In this document: piece after piece, positions 1 to 10,382 of the stretch
Layout: each line of letters opens with the position of its first letter
Numbering within the stretch: the stretch's first letter is position 1
Origin: Candidatus Absconditabacterales bacterium
GTDB lineage: Bacteria > Patescibacteriota > Gracilibacteria > Absconditabacterales > Absconditicoccaceae
NCBI GenBank assembly: GCA_937923605.1
Contig: CALDTY010000009.1
Span: forward strand, 1-64,000
Length of the DNA: 64,000 nucleotides
Reading direction: 5' to 3'
Program-made: the position numbers and the translations under genes
The notes under the pieces: model-generated
What the model was told of the DNA's origin: nothing
What the model saw: only the letters and a program-made list of their open reading frames with translations
The model's database searches: none

Positions 1-117
1 GAGTTGTGATTAAGTGAATTTGATAAACAAGCAAAAATGTTAATCGAGAATCTTGACCAAGAAGAAATAAATGATCTTAAGTGACAAGGAGAGAATATAC
101 AAATTAACGCTCAATAA
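1..117 (+). CDS. C-terminal end of an unidentified protein (truncated by window edge)
   Basis: Frame 1 is open from the window edge to TAA at 115 if TGA is glycine; it contains two in-frame TGA codons. The 38 visible residues are acidic and helical (KMLIENLDQEEINDL) and end INAQ. Too little is visible to name a family. It lies upstream of the tRNA-Lys gene on the same strand. Confidence 0.55.
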
Positions 118-186
118 AGATTGATTTCTGCAAGGACAATACTATATATTTGTTCATTGTTTCTTGTGATATTTAGAAATAATTGA

Positions 187-263
187 GGGTGACTAGCTCA
201 GCTGGTTAGAGCAGGGGCCTCTTAAGCCCAAGGTCCCGGGTTCGAATCCCGGGTCACCTACCA
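187..263 (+). tRNA. tRNA-Lys (anticodon CTT), CCA encoded
   Basis: A full cloverleaf can be drawn. The acceptor stem is GGGTGAC/GTCACCT with a G-U first pair, discriminator A and encoded CCA at 261-263. The D-arm is GCTC/GAGC. The anticodon stem GGGC/GCCC closes a 7-nt loop CTCTTAA, giving anticodon CTT at 221-223. The T-arm is CCGGG-TTCGAAT-CCCGG. A terminator-like hairpin follows about 20 bases later, so this looks like a single-tRNA transcript. It is the only tRNA in the window; the expected tRNA-Gly(UCA) and CGA-reading tRNA-Trp are not here. Confidence 0.93.
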
Positions 264-281
264 AAATAAACCATAAGTAAG

Positions 282-306
282 AACTGTCTTTCGGGAGAGT
301 TTTTTT
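282..306 (+). terminator. Intrinsic terminator after tRNA-Lys
   Basis: Stem AACTGTCT / GGAGAGTT with one mismatch around a TTCG loop, followed by a run of seven T. A degenerate copy of the same motif lies at 1084-1111. Confidence 0.6.
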
Positions 307-344
307 GTTATACAGAAAGTTGAAATATTGAAACCTTCTAACAA

Positions 345-761
345 TTAGTCCTGGTAAATATATGTGTTCAATATATCAATTTTTTCTATATCTAATCGAG
401 TTTGTTTTAATCTTAATACTGCTTCATTTGTTGTCCAAGTATAATCATCATGGTCAGATTCACTCTCAAGATTATTTATTCTTACACTGTTTTGACTATC
501 ATTTACAAAAATAAGATAGTATTCTCATACAAATCATGTGTAATCATTTAGTGATTTAAATTGAGGTATCGTAATGATTTTACTTACATCATTTTTTTGA
601 AATCAAGTTTCTTCTCGAAGTTCTCTATAAATTGCTTCTTCATAACTTTCTCAGTCTTCTATTCATCATTTTACAGGTTCTCGCTCATCTCTATCATTCC
701 TATGTAACATAAGTAGTTTGTTTTTTGTGTTATACAGAAATCATACAACTATGCTTGCCAT
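345..761 (-). CDS. NUDIX hydrolase
   Basis: A 138-residue protein. Residues 32-54 match the NUDIX box GX5EX7REUXEEXGU (GGIEDGE, then REL-x-EETGF), the Mg-binding catalytic helix that cleaves nucleoside diphosphates linked to another moiety. Several box glycines are encoded by TGA. The start is the ATG at 761 (MASIVVGF), giving a normal short-NUDIX length. The substrate cannot be predicted. It runs opposite to its neighbours and ends just after the tRNA terminator. Confidence 0.85.
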
Positions 762-1130
762 ATTATTAATAAGTATAAATAGCTTCTAGTATTTTATTGT
801 TATAAATTATATTATCAAGACTATGTCTCTCCCTCTGTTCTAATCCCACTATCATACATACTATTAAACAACCTTACCTTCCAAAACTCAGTACAGGAAT
901 AGCTTCTTCTCTCATAGTGCTACTAGTGCAGGAGAGTTATTTCCGTAGGTGTAGGCATGGAGCTGTATTACTTGTCATAGCTCGCAATGATCTGCGTTAC
1001 TGATTATTTATTGTACTGTTAAAGTAGCGCTAAGCATATTTGAAACTTATGACAAGAAAGTTAGAACTCTTTCAATATAGGTGAAAACTGTATTTCGAGA
1101 GATTTTTTTGTTTTCTTAAATAGAATACAT
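762..1130. other. Intergenic region without recognised gene
   Basis: About 370 bases with frequent TAA/TAG in all six frames and no tRNA, tmRNA, SRP or RNase P signature that I can recognise. At 1084-1111 there is a degenerate copy of the tRNA terminator motif (AACTGTATTTCGAGAGA then T7). A structured RNA or decayed DNA ending there is possible but unsupported. Confidence 0.4.
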
Positions 1131-1135
1131 TCATA

Positions 1136-1164
1136 TTGACTTTTGTGCTTTTTAAAATTATAGT
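1136..1164 (+). promoter_or_regulatory. Sigma70-type promoter of the helicase gene
   Basis: TTGACT at 1136-1141, a 17-base spacer, then TATAGT at 1159-1164. The start codon is at 1175, so the predicted transcript has a leader of only a few bases and no room for a Shine-Dalgarno site. Confidence 0.6.
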
Positions 1165-1174
1165 TGTGTTTACT

Positions 1175-4100
1175 ATGGTTGAGAGAACTAATTCAGGTTT
1201 AGAAAAAAGATGATATCAAGCCAATGCACGAGTAAAAATGGCTAATTTTACGAAGCAACGATTAAGAAACAATCTCGGTAATCCTAAAAATATAGATTTG
1301 TATACCACTATGCTTATTAATATGGCTACCTGATCATGAAAAACCGCTACGGTAGGAGTTCATACAAATAAAATGTTTACATTCAGAAATAGACTTGAAA
1401 GAATCACCAAAAAACAATTGCCACTCAATTTGTTAGTATTTAATGATCGTATTAATATTATAAATCAAATTAAAAAGGATTTTGTGGAAGGTAGAGGTGA
1501 TAAACAACCATTTTTGAGCAAAGATGTGACTGATCATGCAACGATAAAAGTATTTCATTCCAAGACCGATCCTTGAGGAAATATAGAAGTCAAAGATGAA
1601 GTATATCAATTGGGCGAAAGAAAAGATAAGTTATACTTTTCTACTTTTGGTAGTGGAGGTAAGTTTAAAGATGAAGATATTTGATTTGATATCATTATTG
1701 TGGATGAGGCTCATCATTTAACTGGAGAAACGTATATGAAGATGTTGAGACACTATGCATTTACTTCACAGAAAATAAGATGACGTATGCCACTTATCAT
1801 ATTAATGTCTGCTACTGCTGATTCTATAAAAGATGTGGTGAATGATCCAACAGTAAGATTTGGCTTACCAGAATATATAGCAAGTGAGTATTCTCCTGAG
1901 ATCCAATATCAGCTGATTACATCATCTCAATTTAGTGAACAGGAACTTACTTCGCTTAATGTTCGAATAGAAGAGACAGCAGATATACAAGATTATCATG
2001 AGAAAAAACAGGAAATTGAAAAAATAAAAGAGTATATAGAAAAATTCTTAGCTAAATTTTGAGATCTAGAAGAACTTTGTACTGATTTGATACAGAGATT
2101 GCCATCGTTAGATAAAACTATTATTTTTGCTAATAGTATTCATGAAGCAAATGAAATTACTAACAAAATTAATGCACTCTCGTGAGATGAAAATACTGCG
2201 ATTGCTTTACATAGTAGTATTGATGAGGCTGATCAAGATGTTCTTGATGATTATAACAGTTGAAAAAGAAAAATTATTGTTGCAGTAGATAAACTTAATG
2301 AATGAATTGATATGCCTGAGACCCAAAATGTAGTCTTTTGGAGAAATACAAAATCTCCTAGAATATTCCAACAACAGTTTGGTAGATGACTTAGAGGTAA
2401 GAAGGTCAATTTTTACGATTATACTGGGGCACTTGGAAATATGGCATGGGTAAAAAATATCAATGATCAAATTAGTATCTTTGATGAAGATGACTCCGTA
2501 AATAGAGTATGATGAGGTCCACAACCAAGGAGATGAATCAATATATTGTTTGGATGACTATGATGAGATGAGAATATTTCTCATGATTTATCAATTGAAT
2601 CTGTTATATGAGATATTATAGATCTTGAGAAGACTAATGAATTACCAATTCTATGAAAATCATGACAAGTAGAAATTGAATGAAAACTGTATCAACGAGT
2701 ATGAACTAAAACTCCTTCCTCTCAAATATGATGAATCAATTGAGCAACTCTAAAAAATAGAATTAATAAAAAATCTCATCGACGAAAAGAAAAAAACATA
2801 AGAAAAGCGAAAACAAATAATGGTAGAATAATTGTAACAGTAGTAGAATCAGAAGCTTTACAAGTATTGATAGACGAAGATGAAGCATTAAGTTCTGTAT
2901 GAAAAAATGGAAGAGTCATGATTGATAAAAAAATCTATCAACAAGTGTCTTCTACAACTCCGATAGATCAATTATGGTGATTACAATGAGCAACTGTCAG
3001 ATTACGAGTCAATAATCAACCAAATTCTCGAAAAGATAACTTTGTTAGAAAGGTAAAAACTAAAGGATGACCGCCTAGTCAAGCCGTAGAACTTGAAGCT
3101 TTACAAATTTTTCTGAAGAAGTACATAGATATGTCAAATCTAAGAGATGATGGAAAAACACAGATAAAATGAGATATGTATCAGCGAATATGACCAAAAA
3201 CTCCAGTACAACAATTGTGGTGAATAGAGTATTCCACGGTAAGAGGTAGAATTGACAATAAGGCAAAAGATCGAAAACGTAAGTATGTAAAACACGCTAA
3301 ACAAAGTGATTGAAGAGTAGTAACAGTTGTGCATATAAAGCAATTAGAAATTGTCATGGCTGATTATATATCAGCTATAAAATTGCCTAGTGTATGAGAA
3401 GATGGAACAGTTAAGATTGAATGAGAAATATATCAGCATGTATGAGTTAATACTCCAGTAGAACAGCTTTGATGATTAACATATAAGTATGTAAGAAAAA
3501 AGATAGGTCTTCAATCTCAACAACGAAAAAAACAACATGTAAGAATAACACTCAAAAAATGAAAACTACACAATGTAGTAGAAATAAATGCTCTGAAATC
3601 TATCTTAAATGATAAAATATCTAAGTTGGCATTACCTTTATTGTGAGAGGATGGAAAAGTGAAAATTGATGATATGATATACCAACGAGTCTGAGAAGCT
3701 ACTCCATCTTCAAATTTATTTTGATTGAAATATTATACTGTAAAAAGTATGATAGATAGAAAAGACAATGGACGAAAAAAGAAGAATGTAAAATATGCTT
3801 TGAAAAAACATTGAAAAAGTCCTCATAAAAAAAGAAAAAATAAAGTTATGGTAATAGAAATACATGCACTAAGAGCTATCTTAAAAGATAAGAAACCTAT
3901 ATTGTCGTTGCCTGCTATATGAAAAGATGGTAGAGTTAGTCTTGGTGCAAAAAATAAAAAGTCCTATCAATGGGTATGAGCAAATACTCCTCCTTCACAA
4001 TTGTGGGGATTAAGATGAGTATTTGTTAATAATAAAGTCATGAGTCAGTCCAAAACGCGAATAAAGAAAAATGTAAAAGATGCAAGAAAAACATATATCT

Positions 4101-4417
4101 GACCAAATCAACAAAGCAGATCACAGACTATACTCGTAGTAGAGCTAAAAGCCTTGCAGGCTCTTTTGCAGAAGGATATAGATACTGCCAAGATATGAAA
4201 AGATGGAAGAGTGGTTATAGATAATAAATCCTATCAGTGGGTATGAGCAAATACTCCTTCGTCTCAGTTGTGGTGATTAAATGGTAAAGCTGCTAAAAGA
4301 AGACTAGGTAAACAAACTATTGAATGGATGAAACAGCACACAAGAAAAGCTAAATCACCAAAATCAAAACCCGTGATTGTAGTAGAAATCGCTGCTTTGC
4401 GTTTGATTCTTAAGTAA
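1175..4417 (+). CDS. SF2 (DEAH) helicase/restriction-type ATPase with seven C-terminal YQWVG repeats
   Basis: 1080 residues. The N-terminal ~450 residues are an SF2 helicase core: Walker A ATGSGKT at residues 51-57 (both glycines are TGA codons), DEAH at 177-180, motif III MSATAD, and motif VI QQFGRGLRGK. From about residue 490 to the end there are seven copies of an ~80-residue module centred on YQWVGxxTPxxQLWGL, each followed by a basic stretch and a VVEIxAL helix. The core resembles type III/ResIII-like and DNA-repair helicases; the repeats are not a family I know and may bind nucleic acid. Between repeats the W of YQW is TGG in two copies and CGA in three, direct internal evidence that CGA is tryptophan. 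A promoter lies just upstream and a small ORF follows after 9 bases. Confidence 0.88.
2642..4414 (+). repeat. Seven tandem protein-coding repeats (about 80-90 codons each)
   Basis: Seven diverged modules within the helicase gene. The anchor tryptophan (or Q/H) of YQxVG runs from residue 508 in repeat 1 to 1022 in repeat 7, an average spacing of about 86 residues. Each module reads: charged turn (GKDGRVxID), YQWVGxxTP, QLWGL, a basic RK-rich region, then VVEIxALxxIL. They are too diverged at DNA level to be a recent expansion. Confidence 0.85.
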
Positions 4418-4426
4418 GTTATTTTA

Positions 4427-4603
4427 ATGATCAAGTGTTTCATTTTCTTGTATAACCCAGTAGATCATTCTAAGTGATTTGAATCTACTTCATGTGAAAA
4501 TAGCTGAGAACAGCTCATACATTGAAGACTATCAAAGGTCTGAGAGTATGCTGTGACACTATTTGAAAAATATTGAATTGAATATAAAGAAGATGATTTT
4601 TAA
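4427..4603 (+). CDS. Small protein of unknown function
   Basis: 58 residues starting 9 bases after the helicase stop, so probably co-transcribed. It uses several TGA glycines in the local style (HSKGFES, NSGEQ, KVGEY, KYGIEY) and ends EYKEDDF. The C-terminal half (LSKVGEYAVTLFEKYGIEYKEDDF) is helix-like and acidic. It converges on the M15 peptidase gene with a one-base gap. No family recognised. Confidence 0.5.
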
Positions 4604-4604
4604 T

Positions 4605-5225
4605 TTATTTCTTCTTCCATAAAGTCACAATCATATACACAAACTCTTCAAATAGTTCGTTCCAATCAAGAGTTTCCAAATAATCTACGACAACTTCTTT
4701 GATGTCTATATGTTTTACTTTCTCAAGGATCGCATCAGGAATATCTTTTAATTTTTCTTTTGAAATACTATCACTCTCTAGCATCTCAACAAAATGATCA
4801 AAGAGTTTTTTATAGATATCTTCTTCTTCTTTAGGAGTATGGACATGATTTGATCAAGAGCCTTGGAAATGAGGTTTATCTTTGACCTTTCGTCTTCATC
4901 ACCATTCTAATCCCACTGATTCTCCAATACGTCAAACTTCTTCTCGAAGTTTATTATCTGTTGGATACATGGATCCATGTTTTTTTGGATCAAAAGCTAT
5001 ATCAAATGCATCTCAAATTAGATGTCTTGAATGCATTGTTCGAGTTACAACATTTCACGGTTTAGTTCTTCATTGCGCATATAGTTCTTTTTGTCTTTGA
5101 TGAGATCTTTTTCATTCGGTTATGAAAACATGTAAACCTTTAGATTTACACTTCTTTTCCATAGATCTTCGTGCTTCTCTCACATGTTTTTTAAGTCTGC
5201 GGAGATCTCTATCTGCTTGAGACAT
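4605..5225 (-). CDS. Peptidoglycan L,D-type endopeptidase/carboxypeptidase, M15 (CwlK/VanY-like) family
   Basis: 206 residues. Residues ~33-121 match the M15 metallopeptidase fold: FITEGKRSHQRQKELYAQG, then the zinc motif MHSRHLIGDAFDIAF (H65/H68 and D75), and the second motif KPHFQ with H119. These enzymes cut peptide cross-bridges in peptidoglycan. The C-terminal ~75 residues are a charged helical extension not typical of the core family. There is no clear signal peptide, as in phage endolysins of this family; export would need another route. It has its own reading direction between the helicase operon and a thioredoxin lipoprotein gene. Confidence 0.82.
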
Positions 5226-5250
5226 AGCAACAGGATAAGAAAATAAAATC

Positions 5251-5276
5251 AAAAAAAAAGAGAGCCTTAGCTCTCA
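5251..5276 (-). terminator. Intrinsic terminator of the thioredoxin-lipoprotein gene
   Basis: Perfect GAGAGC/GCTCTC hairpin with a 4-base loop at 5260-5275, followed on the minus strand by a T9 run (5259-5251). Confidence 0.85.
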
Positions 5277-5303
5277 ATCTTTTCTATTTTATTTCAGTTT
5301 GGA

Positions 5304-5726
5304 TTAAAGTCATTCTACTCCTGCTAATATATCTTCTAGACTATGTTCCTTATTTGTATTTTTTACTGCTACTGTACCGTCTGGTGTTAAATAAACAGTA
5401 GTATGTTTTTTGGTTACTTCATACTTAGTTTTTAGTTCTTCGGAATTATCAAAATCTGCTGCTAAAATAGTTATTCAATCTGGAATAGTATCACTTTTAG
5501 CAATAATATCTTTCTTGAGTGCCATACATCAAGGACATCGACTAGCTCAGAAATATACTACTACATTATCTCAAGTTGCTAAGGCAGCATCTAGTCATGT
5601 TTGACTATATTCTTGAAAATTATCAGTTGGATTTTCTATAACATATGGTTCAGAAGGTCATCTATTGCATCATGTAAGAGCAAGTAATCAAAAGCTTAAT
5701 CAAATAAGAATAAGTAATTTTTTCAT
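5304..5726 (-). CDS. Lipoprotein with thioredoxin-like fold (WCPGC active site)
   Basis: 140 residues. Residues 1-20 are a lipoprotein signal ending LALTGC (C20). The mature part has the thioredoxin pattern VVVYFGAS-W-CPGC at residues 55-67, with the tryptophan written CGA, followed by a typical strand with D-F (AADFDN) and KKHTTVYLTPDG. It would be a membrane-anchored thiol-disulfide protein outside the cytoplasmic membrane. The double-domain lipoprotein at 26967 is a likely paralogue. It ends at a strong terminator. Confidence 0.85.
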
Positions 5727-5916
5727 CTTTAAAATAAATATAAAATAACAAATTTCTGTACCTTCTGATTTTATTCACAATGTACAAAATTTTATAAAAT
5801 ATACTATAGGAATAGTAAATGTAGATACAAGATTACATAATTCTTATGTCTCATAAAAAAGTATTGACTTGTTTTTATTTTTATGTAGTTATAATGATAA
5901 AATAAATATAAAATAT

Positions 5917-6162
5917 ATGAAAGAGCAAGAATGGATACCAGTTGCACAATCAAAACCTGAATTTACTTTCAAGTCAGGACACAACAAAGAGTCAGATATC
6001 GTTGATGTGAAATTTAATAACGGGAAAGAAGGTACTGGCTTTAGATATAATACCTACCAAAGAGGAGGGTGGAAATCTAAAGAAGATGGTAGCAAAGAAT
6101 TGTATTGGAATCAAGCATGGGGTGGAATCTATGTGACTCATTGGAGAAAAAGAGTAAAGTAA
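5917..6162 (+). CDS. Small glycine- and tryptophan-rich protein, no TGA codons
   Basis: 81 residues from the ATG at 5917 (MKEQEWIPVAQSKPEFTF). It contains nine glycines, all GGN, whereas neighbouring genes write most glycines as TGA. The middle reads GTGFRYNTYQRGGWKSKEDG and the end THWRKRVK. A TTGACT (5864) and TATAAT (5890) lie upstream but are 20 bases apart, so the promoter is uncertain. Followed by its own terminator. No family recognised; code use suggests a recent arrival or unusual constraint. Confidence 0.7.
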   Translation: MKEQEWIPVAQSKPEFTFKSGHNKESDIVDVKFNNGKEGTGFRYNTYQRGGWKSKEDGSKELYWNQAWGGIYVTHWRKRVK

Positions 6163-6174
6163 TATTACTGTTTG

Positions 6175-6208
6175 AAAAAGTTGGTCTATTTTTAGGGCAA
6201 CTTTTTTT
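6175..6208 (+). terminator. Intrinsic terminator
   Basis: AAAAAGTTG / CAACTTTTT, a nine-pair stem running into T7, directly after the 81-residue gene. Confidence 0.8.
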
Positions 6209-6266
6209 GAAATCATTAAAATCAATTTCAATTCGCAAACCATGAACATTTAACTACATATATCTT

Positions 6267-7151
6267 ATGCAAAACTATATGCAAGAACATGGAACAAGTT
6301 ATTATGTAGCAAATTGGTTCTTACCTAAGAGTATTAGGGACGATGTTTTTGCACTTTATGCTTTTGTAAGAATCCCAGATGATATCGTAGATGATCCAAT
6401 GGCTGATCCAACCATAACAAGGAATCAACTACATAGATACGAAAAAATGTTTAATGATTTGTATGAAACATGAGTTAGTCAAGGAACATCATTTCAACAA
6501 CGAGAGGTGGTAATTCGTAGTACTGTTGAGGTCATTAAGCGTTATGATATTCCAGTACAATGGATCAAGGAATTTTTTACTGCAATGTATGCTGACTTAG
6601 ACAAAAAAGTCTATTATACATATGAAGAATTACAACAATATATGCATGGTTCTGCAGAAGTTATTTGATTAATGATGTGTAAAATAATTTGATATGATAA
6701 AACTCAAGAAAAAGAGGTATTTAGAACAGCGAAACTATTATGAGAAGCGATGCAATATACAAATTTCCTTAGAGATATAGTGGAAGATAGTTTAGATTTC
6801 GATCGTTTGTATATACCAGAAGATCGTCTTATGCAACATGATTTAAATCATACTCTTTTGATTCAGTATATAACCTGAAAGAAAGTAGATGATACATGGA
6901 TGAGATTTATGTCGCAACAAGTATTATTTACAAAAGAACTGTACCGTGAAGCAAATATGTGAATTGATCTGTTACATAAAAAATGAAGGTTTGCGGTGAG
7001 AGTCGCATCATGGATGTACGAATCTATTCTTGATAAGATGGTCAAACATAAGTATGATGTTTTTAGTAAAAGTGCTCGCACTTCAAAGGTTGAGAAATTG
7101 AGAACTTTATTTTATAAGTCTGGATTGCATGCAATTGGAAAACTTGATTAA
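6267..7151 (+). CDS. crtB: Phytoene synthase (squalene/phytoene synthase family)
   Basis: 294 residues, normal CrtB length. It condenses two geranylgeranyl diphosphates to phytoene. Both aspartate-rich Mg-diphosphate motifs are present: PDDIVDD at residues 37-43 and RDIVEDS at about 169-175, the latter within the family signature QYTNFLRDI; YIPEDRL also fits. TGA encodes many of the glycines (for example AEVIGLMM). The stop overlaps the start of the lycopene-elongase gene by 23 bases, implying translational coupling. First gene of the carotenoid cluster. Confidence 0.92.
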
Positions 7152-8031
7152 GATCTCTAGACCAAGATTCCGAATGTATCTGTTTGGACCGTTTTTGATA
7201 TGACGGGTTGCTTGAATTAATGATTTATATCAATGAGATATGTTGAGCTGATTAGTTCAGTATAAAACATTTATTTTAGCTGTATTATTACTAGTTGCAG
7301 CAGATTATTTTCTTTTTAGTGCAAATCTGTTTGTATATGGTATCAACGATCTTTCCGATGATGATACTGATCAATATAATTCAAAAAAATGATCCTACGA
7401 GCATTCATTGCAAAAAGAAGAAAGAACTCGATTGGCACGCCACATAATCATATTCGCATGAGCTGAATGAATGCTACTTATGCTGTTGTTGGTTTGGACA
7501 CAAAAAGTTATGTTTTGATATATAGATTGGCGACGATGAATACTAGCATTGGTATTATTTTGGGCAACATCATATTTATATAGTTCACTTCCAGTACGTG
7601 CAAAATCGTTACCATTTATTGACGGACTGTTTAATGTACTATATATTTTTCCAGCTATAGTGTGACGATTAGTTTCCTGACATAATATTGAATGATTTGC
7701 TTGGCTTGCATTTTGAGCTTGATGGCTACGAGCGATGGGAATGCACGCATATAGTGCAATTCCAGATATAGAGCCGGATCGTAAAGCATCACTGGTGACA
7801 ACTGCAGTATACCTTTGAAAAGAAAAAACGTTAGTGTATTGCTGATTATTACGATCATTGGCAGCTATTCTTGCTTATGATTTTTTATGAACTCCAATAA
7901 TTTTAGTTTTACTATTGTATATAACAGCTATTATACTGAGCTTTAGAACTAAGGTTATGAATATATACAAACGATTCCCATGGATAAATGGTTTTGTTGG
8001 TTTTCTTCTTTTTTGGCTAATTGTACTGTAA
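7129..8031 (+). CDS. lyeJ: UbiA-family prenyltransferase, probable lycopene elongase
   Basis: 300 residues, polytopic. The start ATG at 7129 lies inside crtB and gives MQLENLIKISRPRF-W, matching the SRPRFW start of lycopene elongases; the W is CGA. NDLSDDDTDQYNSKK from residue 73 is the prenyl-diphosphate motif NDxxDxxxD, and AIPDIEPDRKA is the second motif. Such enzymes add C5 units to lycopene to make C50 carotenoids such as bisanhydrobacterioruberin. Adjacent cruF supports this over menaquinone or haem O synthesis. The exact product is inferred. Confidence 0.85.
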
Positions 8032-8053
8032 TCTTTGACTTGCTTAAAGGTGT

Positions 8054-8707
8054 TTAGTATAATAATACTGCAAATAATCCCCAAAAATATCATAACATTA
8101 TTATCCCTCATATCGTATATGATAAAGGATAGTTTTTTTGGTTTGGTTTCACGATCGCAAATAAGAATAATATACTAATGAGTCCACTAAAGAGTCGTCA
8201 CATGAAATTACTTATGGGAACTCAGAATCGTCATAGTGTATATTTATAAGATCGAATTCATTGTGCGACATGTACAGGATCCAATGCGAGATCCAAAATT
8301 ATGAGAAGAAGTAAGCTCATAAAAATTCGATGTTTTCTAGATCTTGAAAAAATGCTTGCTACTCCTGTGATACTAAACACAATGATAGGCCATATAAAGA
8401 AAAGCAAGACTGGAATTGCTCACAAGTGTGGTCCTAATTTAGTATTGTATTCAAAACATCCATATGGGAAGCATGTTTTAGTCCCGATAAATTCTATACT
8501 TAATGCAAATACTCATATAAGGAAAAATGAAAATATTCACTTAGTTCATCGATATTCCCAAGACACCCACAAATAATAGATTCATAATAAACATAGAAAG
8601 GGAACTATTCAACTAAGGAGAGTTTCTGGTGTAAGAAATCATGCTCATCATCAGATGAAGCATCAAAGTAATAAAAATAATGCATATGTTGTGTAATTAT
8701 GTTTCAT
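8054..8707 (-). CDS. cruF: CruF-like carotenoid hydratase (carotenoid biosynthesis protein family)
   Basis: 217 residues with about six or seven membrane segments. Motifs match the CruF/bacterioruberin-hydratase family: EFIGTKTCFPYGCFEY, LGPHLGAIPVL, LALDPVHVAQG and GVPISNFMG-W-LFSG, with several tryptophans written CGA. CruF enzymes hydrate the ends of acyclic carotenoids (1',2'-hydratase; the C3',C4' region of C50 carotenoids in haloarchaea). The start at 8707 overlaps the end of crtI by 11 bases, so the two genes are one minus-strand operon converging on lyeJ. Confidence 0.85.
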
Positions 8708-10214
8708 CTTTAATTCTCATGCTAGCTAATTTTCCAGATATTATGCAAATGGGTACGCCTATTCCAGGGTTGGTATATCATCAAGCATAATATAGACCCT
8801 CTACTTTTTTTGATACATTATTGGGACGAAAGATGGCTGTTTGACGAAACGTATGAGCTCATCAACTTAGCGCATTTCAACCATATGCATGATATCTAGA
8901 AGTGAACTCATCTGGTCAAAATAATTCTTCATGAATGATATGTCATTCTATCTTTTCTCAAAGAATCTTTTCAGTGGTAGCAATTAATTTATCTTTATAA
9001 GATTTCTTTTGTTCTTCATTCATGTTAACACGAGACGGAAAGGGAACTAAGAAAAATAGATTCTCATGTCAACCGGGTGCAACGTTATTATCTGTCTTAG
9101 AAGGACAACAAATGTAATATGAAGGGTCAGTTGGAAATACTTTACTTTTAAAAACTTCTTTATTATTTTGATCCCAATCTTGATTAAAGATAAGAGTATG
9201 ATGATTGAGTCAAGTAACTTTTTTATCTAATCAGATATACATACAAAATCAACTTGGAGCAAGTGTATGATTCCCTCGATACTTCTCATTATAAGTTTGA
9301 TTTTCTGATTCTAATAATTGAGTTTCAGTCCAATGCATATCAGCGTTGCTGACAATATCATCAACTTCAATTGTTTCTCAAGAAATAAGCGTCAATGAAG
9401 ATATTTTCGATTTTCTTTTTCGTCGTTTCCAAGTTTTTGGCAGTGGAGTAGTTTGAATCCTTGTAACTTCGGAGTTAGTTTTGTATTGAACTCATAATTC
9501 AGTTCATAAACTTACCAGTGCGTTTACTAAAGACGACATTCCTCCTTGAGGGTATCGTACTCACATACCAAAATCTACGTAGGACATGAGATTATATAAT
9601 GCAGGAGTTTCATATGGTGGACTTCATAAAAAAATCATAGGATACTGGATGATTTTTTGCATTTTATCTGTCTTAAAATATTTTTTCACATACGTTCAAA
9701 TTGTTGAATATACATTCATTTTCATGCCATCAATCATCATTCTTTTATTAAAGAAATCAAAGATTGAATCGTAGTTCTTTTGAACAAATTCATCCATTCC
9801 AATGTGATATTGAACTTCCGACTTAGCAAGATATTCTTTAAGAGATTTCATAGAACCAGGTTCTATGTTCTCAAATAGTTCACGATTTTTTTCTAATGTA
9901 CTACTAACATCTATGTATGGAGTTTTAGTGTCATCTTTGAAATAAATTCTGTAGCTTGGATCTAACTTTGTTAGAGTAAGGTAATCTTCAATTTTTTTAT
10001 CAAAATCTGAAAAGAATTGTTCAAACAAATCAGGCATCAAATACCAACTAGGTCACATATCTCGTGTGAATCAATTAGCTTTTTTTGTACTTGCGCGGCC
10101 TCAGAGTTGTTCATTTTTCTCATATACAGTAACATTATATCATGCTTTTGCTAGATAACAAGCTGCGGATAGACCTCAAAATCAAGATCCTATAATTGCG
10201 ATATTTTTTTTCAT
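8697..10214 (-). CDS. crtI: Phytoene desaturase-type carotenoid oxidoreductase
   Basis: 505 residues, the usual CrtI length. The N-terminus has the FAD Rossmann motif IAIIGSGFGGLSAACYLA (GxGxxG at residues 9-14), followed by the E of VYEKN and GGRASTKK. The C-terminus has the family motif GLYYAGGYTNPGIGVP. CrtI desaturates phytoene to lycopene; a CrtD-like 3,4-desaturase role is possible since only one desaturase is seen. Operonic with cruF. Confidence 0.92.
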
Positions 10215-10382
10215 AAAAAATGTTGGATAAATAAATTCTTCAAAACGAACTTTATATGTCTATTTAATAATATGCTGTACTCATACTCCTTTTTAGAGAA
10301 TCTTGTTTCTATTTCTTAAGAAAAGTTAGATAAGAAGGTTGTAATGAGCTTCGTGATAAGTACAAGAGATACTATGTTTTTA

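Noticed and set aside
2642-4414. Possible CRISPR array because of regular repeats
   Set aside because: Repeats are ~250-260 bases, diverged at DNA level, in frame and protein-coding; no short exact repeat/spacer pattern.
8035-8063. Perfect plus-strand TTGACT-17-TATAAT promoter with a hairpin and T7 at about 8100-8142, looking like a small-RNA gene
   Set aside because: Both lie over the convergent lyeJ/cruF end; the TATAAT box and hairpin are made by the last codons of cruF, which is a well-supported gene. Kept out without expression data.
8301-8576. 91-codon plus-strand ORF
   Set aside because: Antisense to cruF; protein shows no family features, whereas the minus strand encodes conserved CruF motifs.
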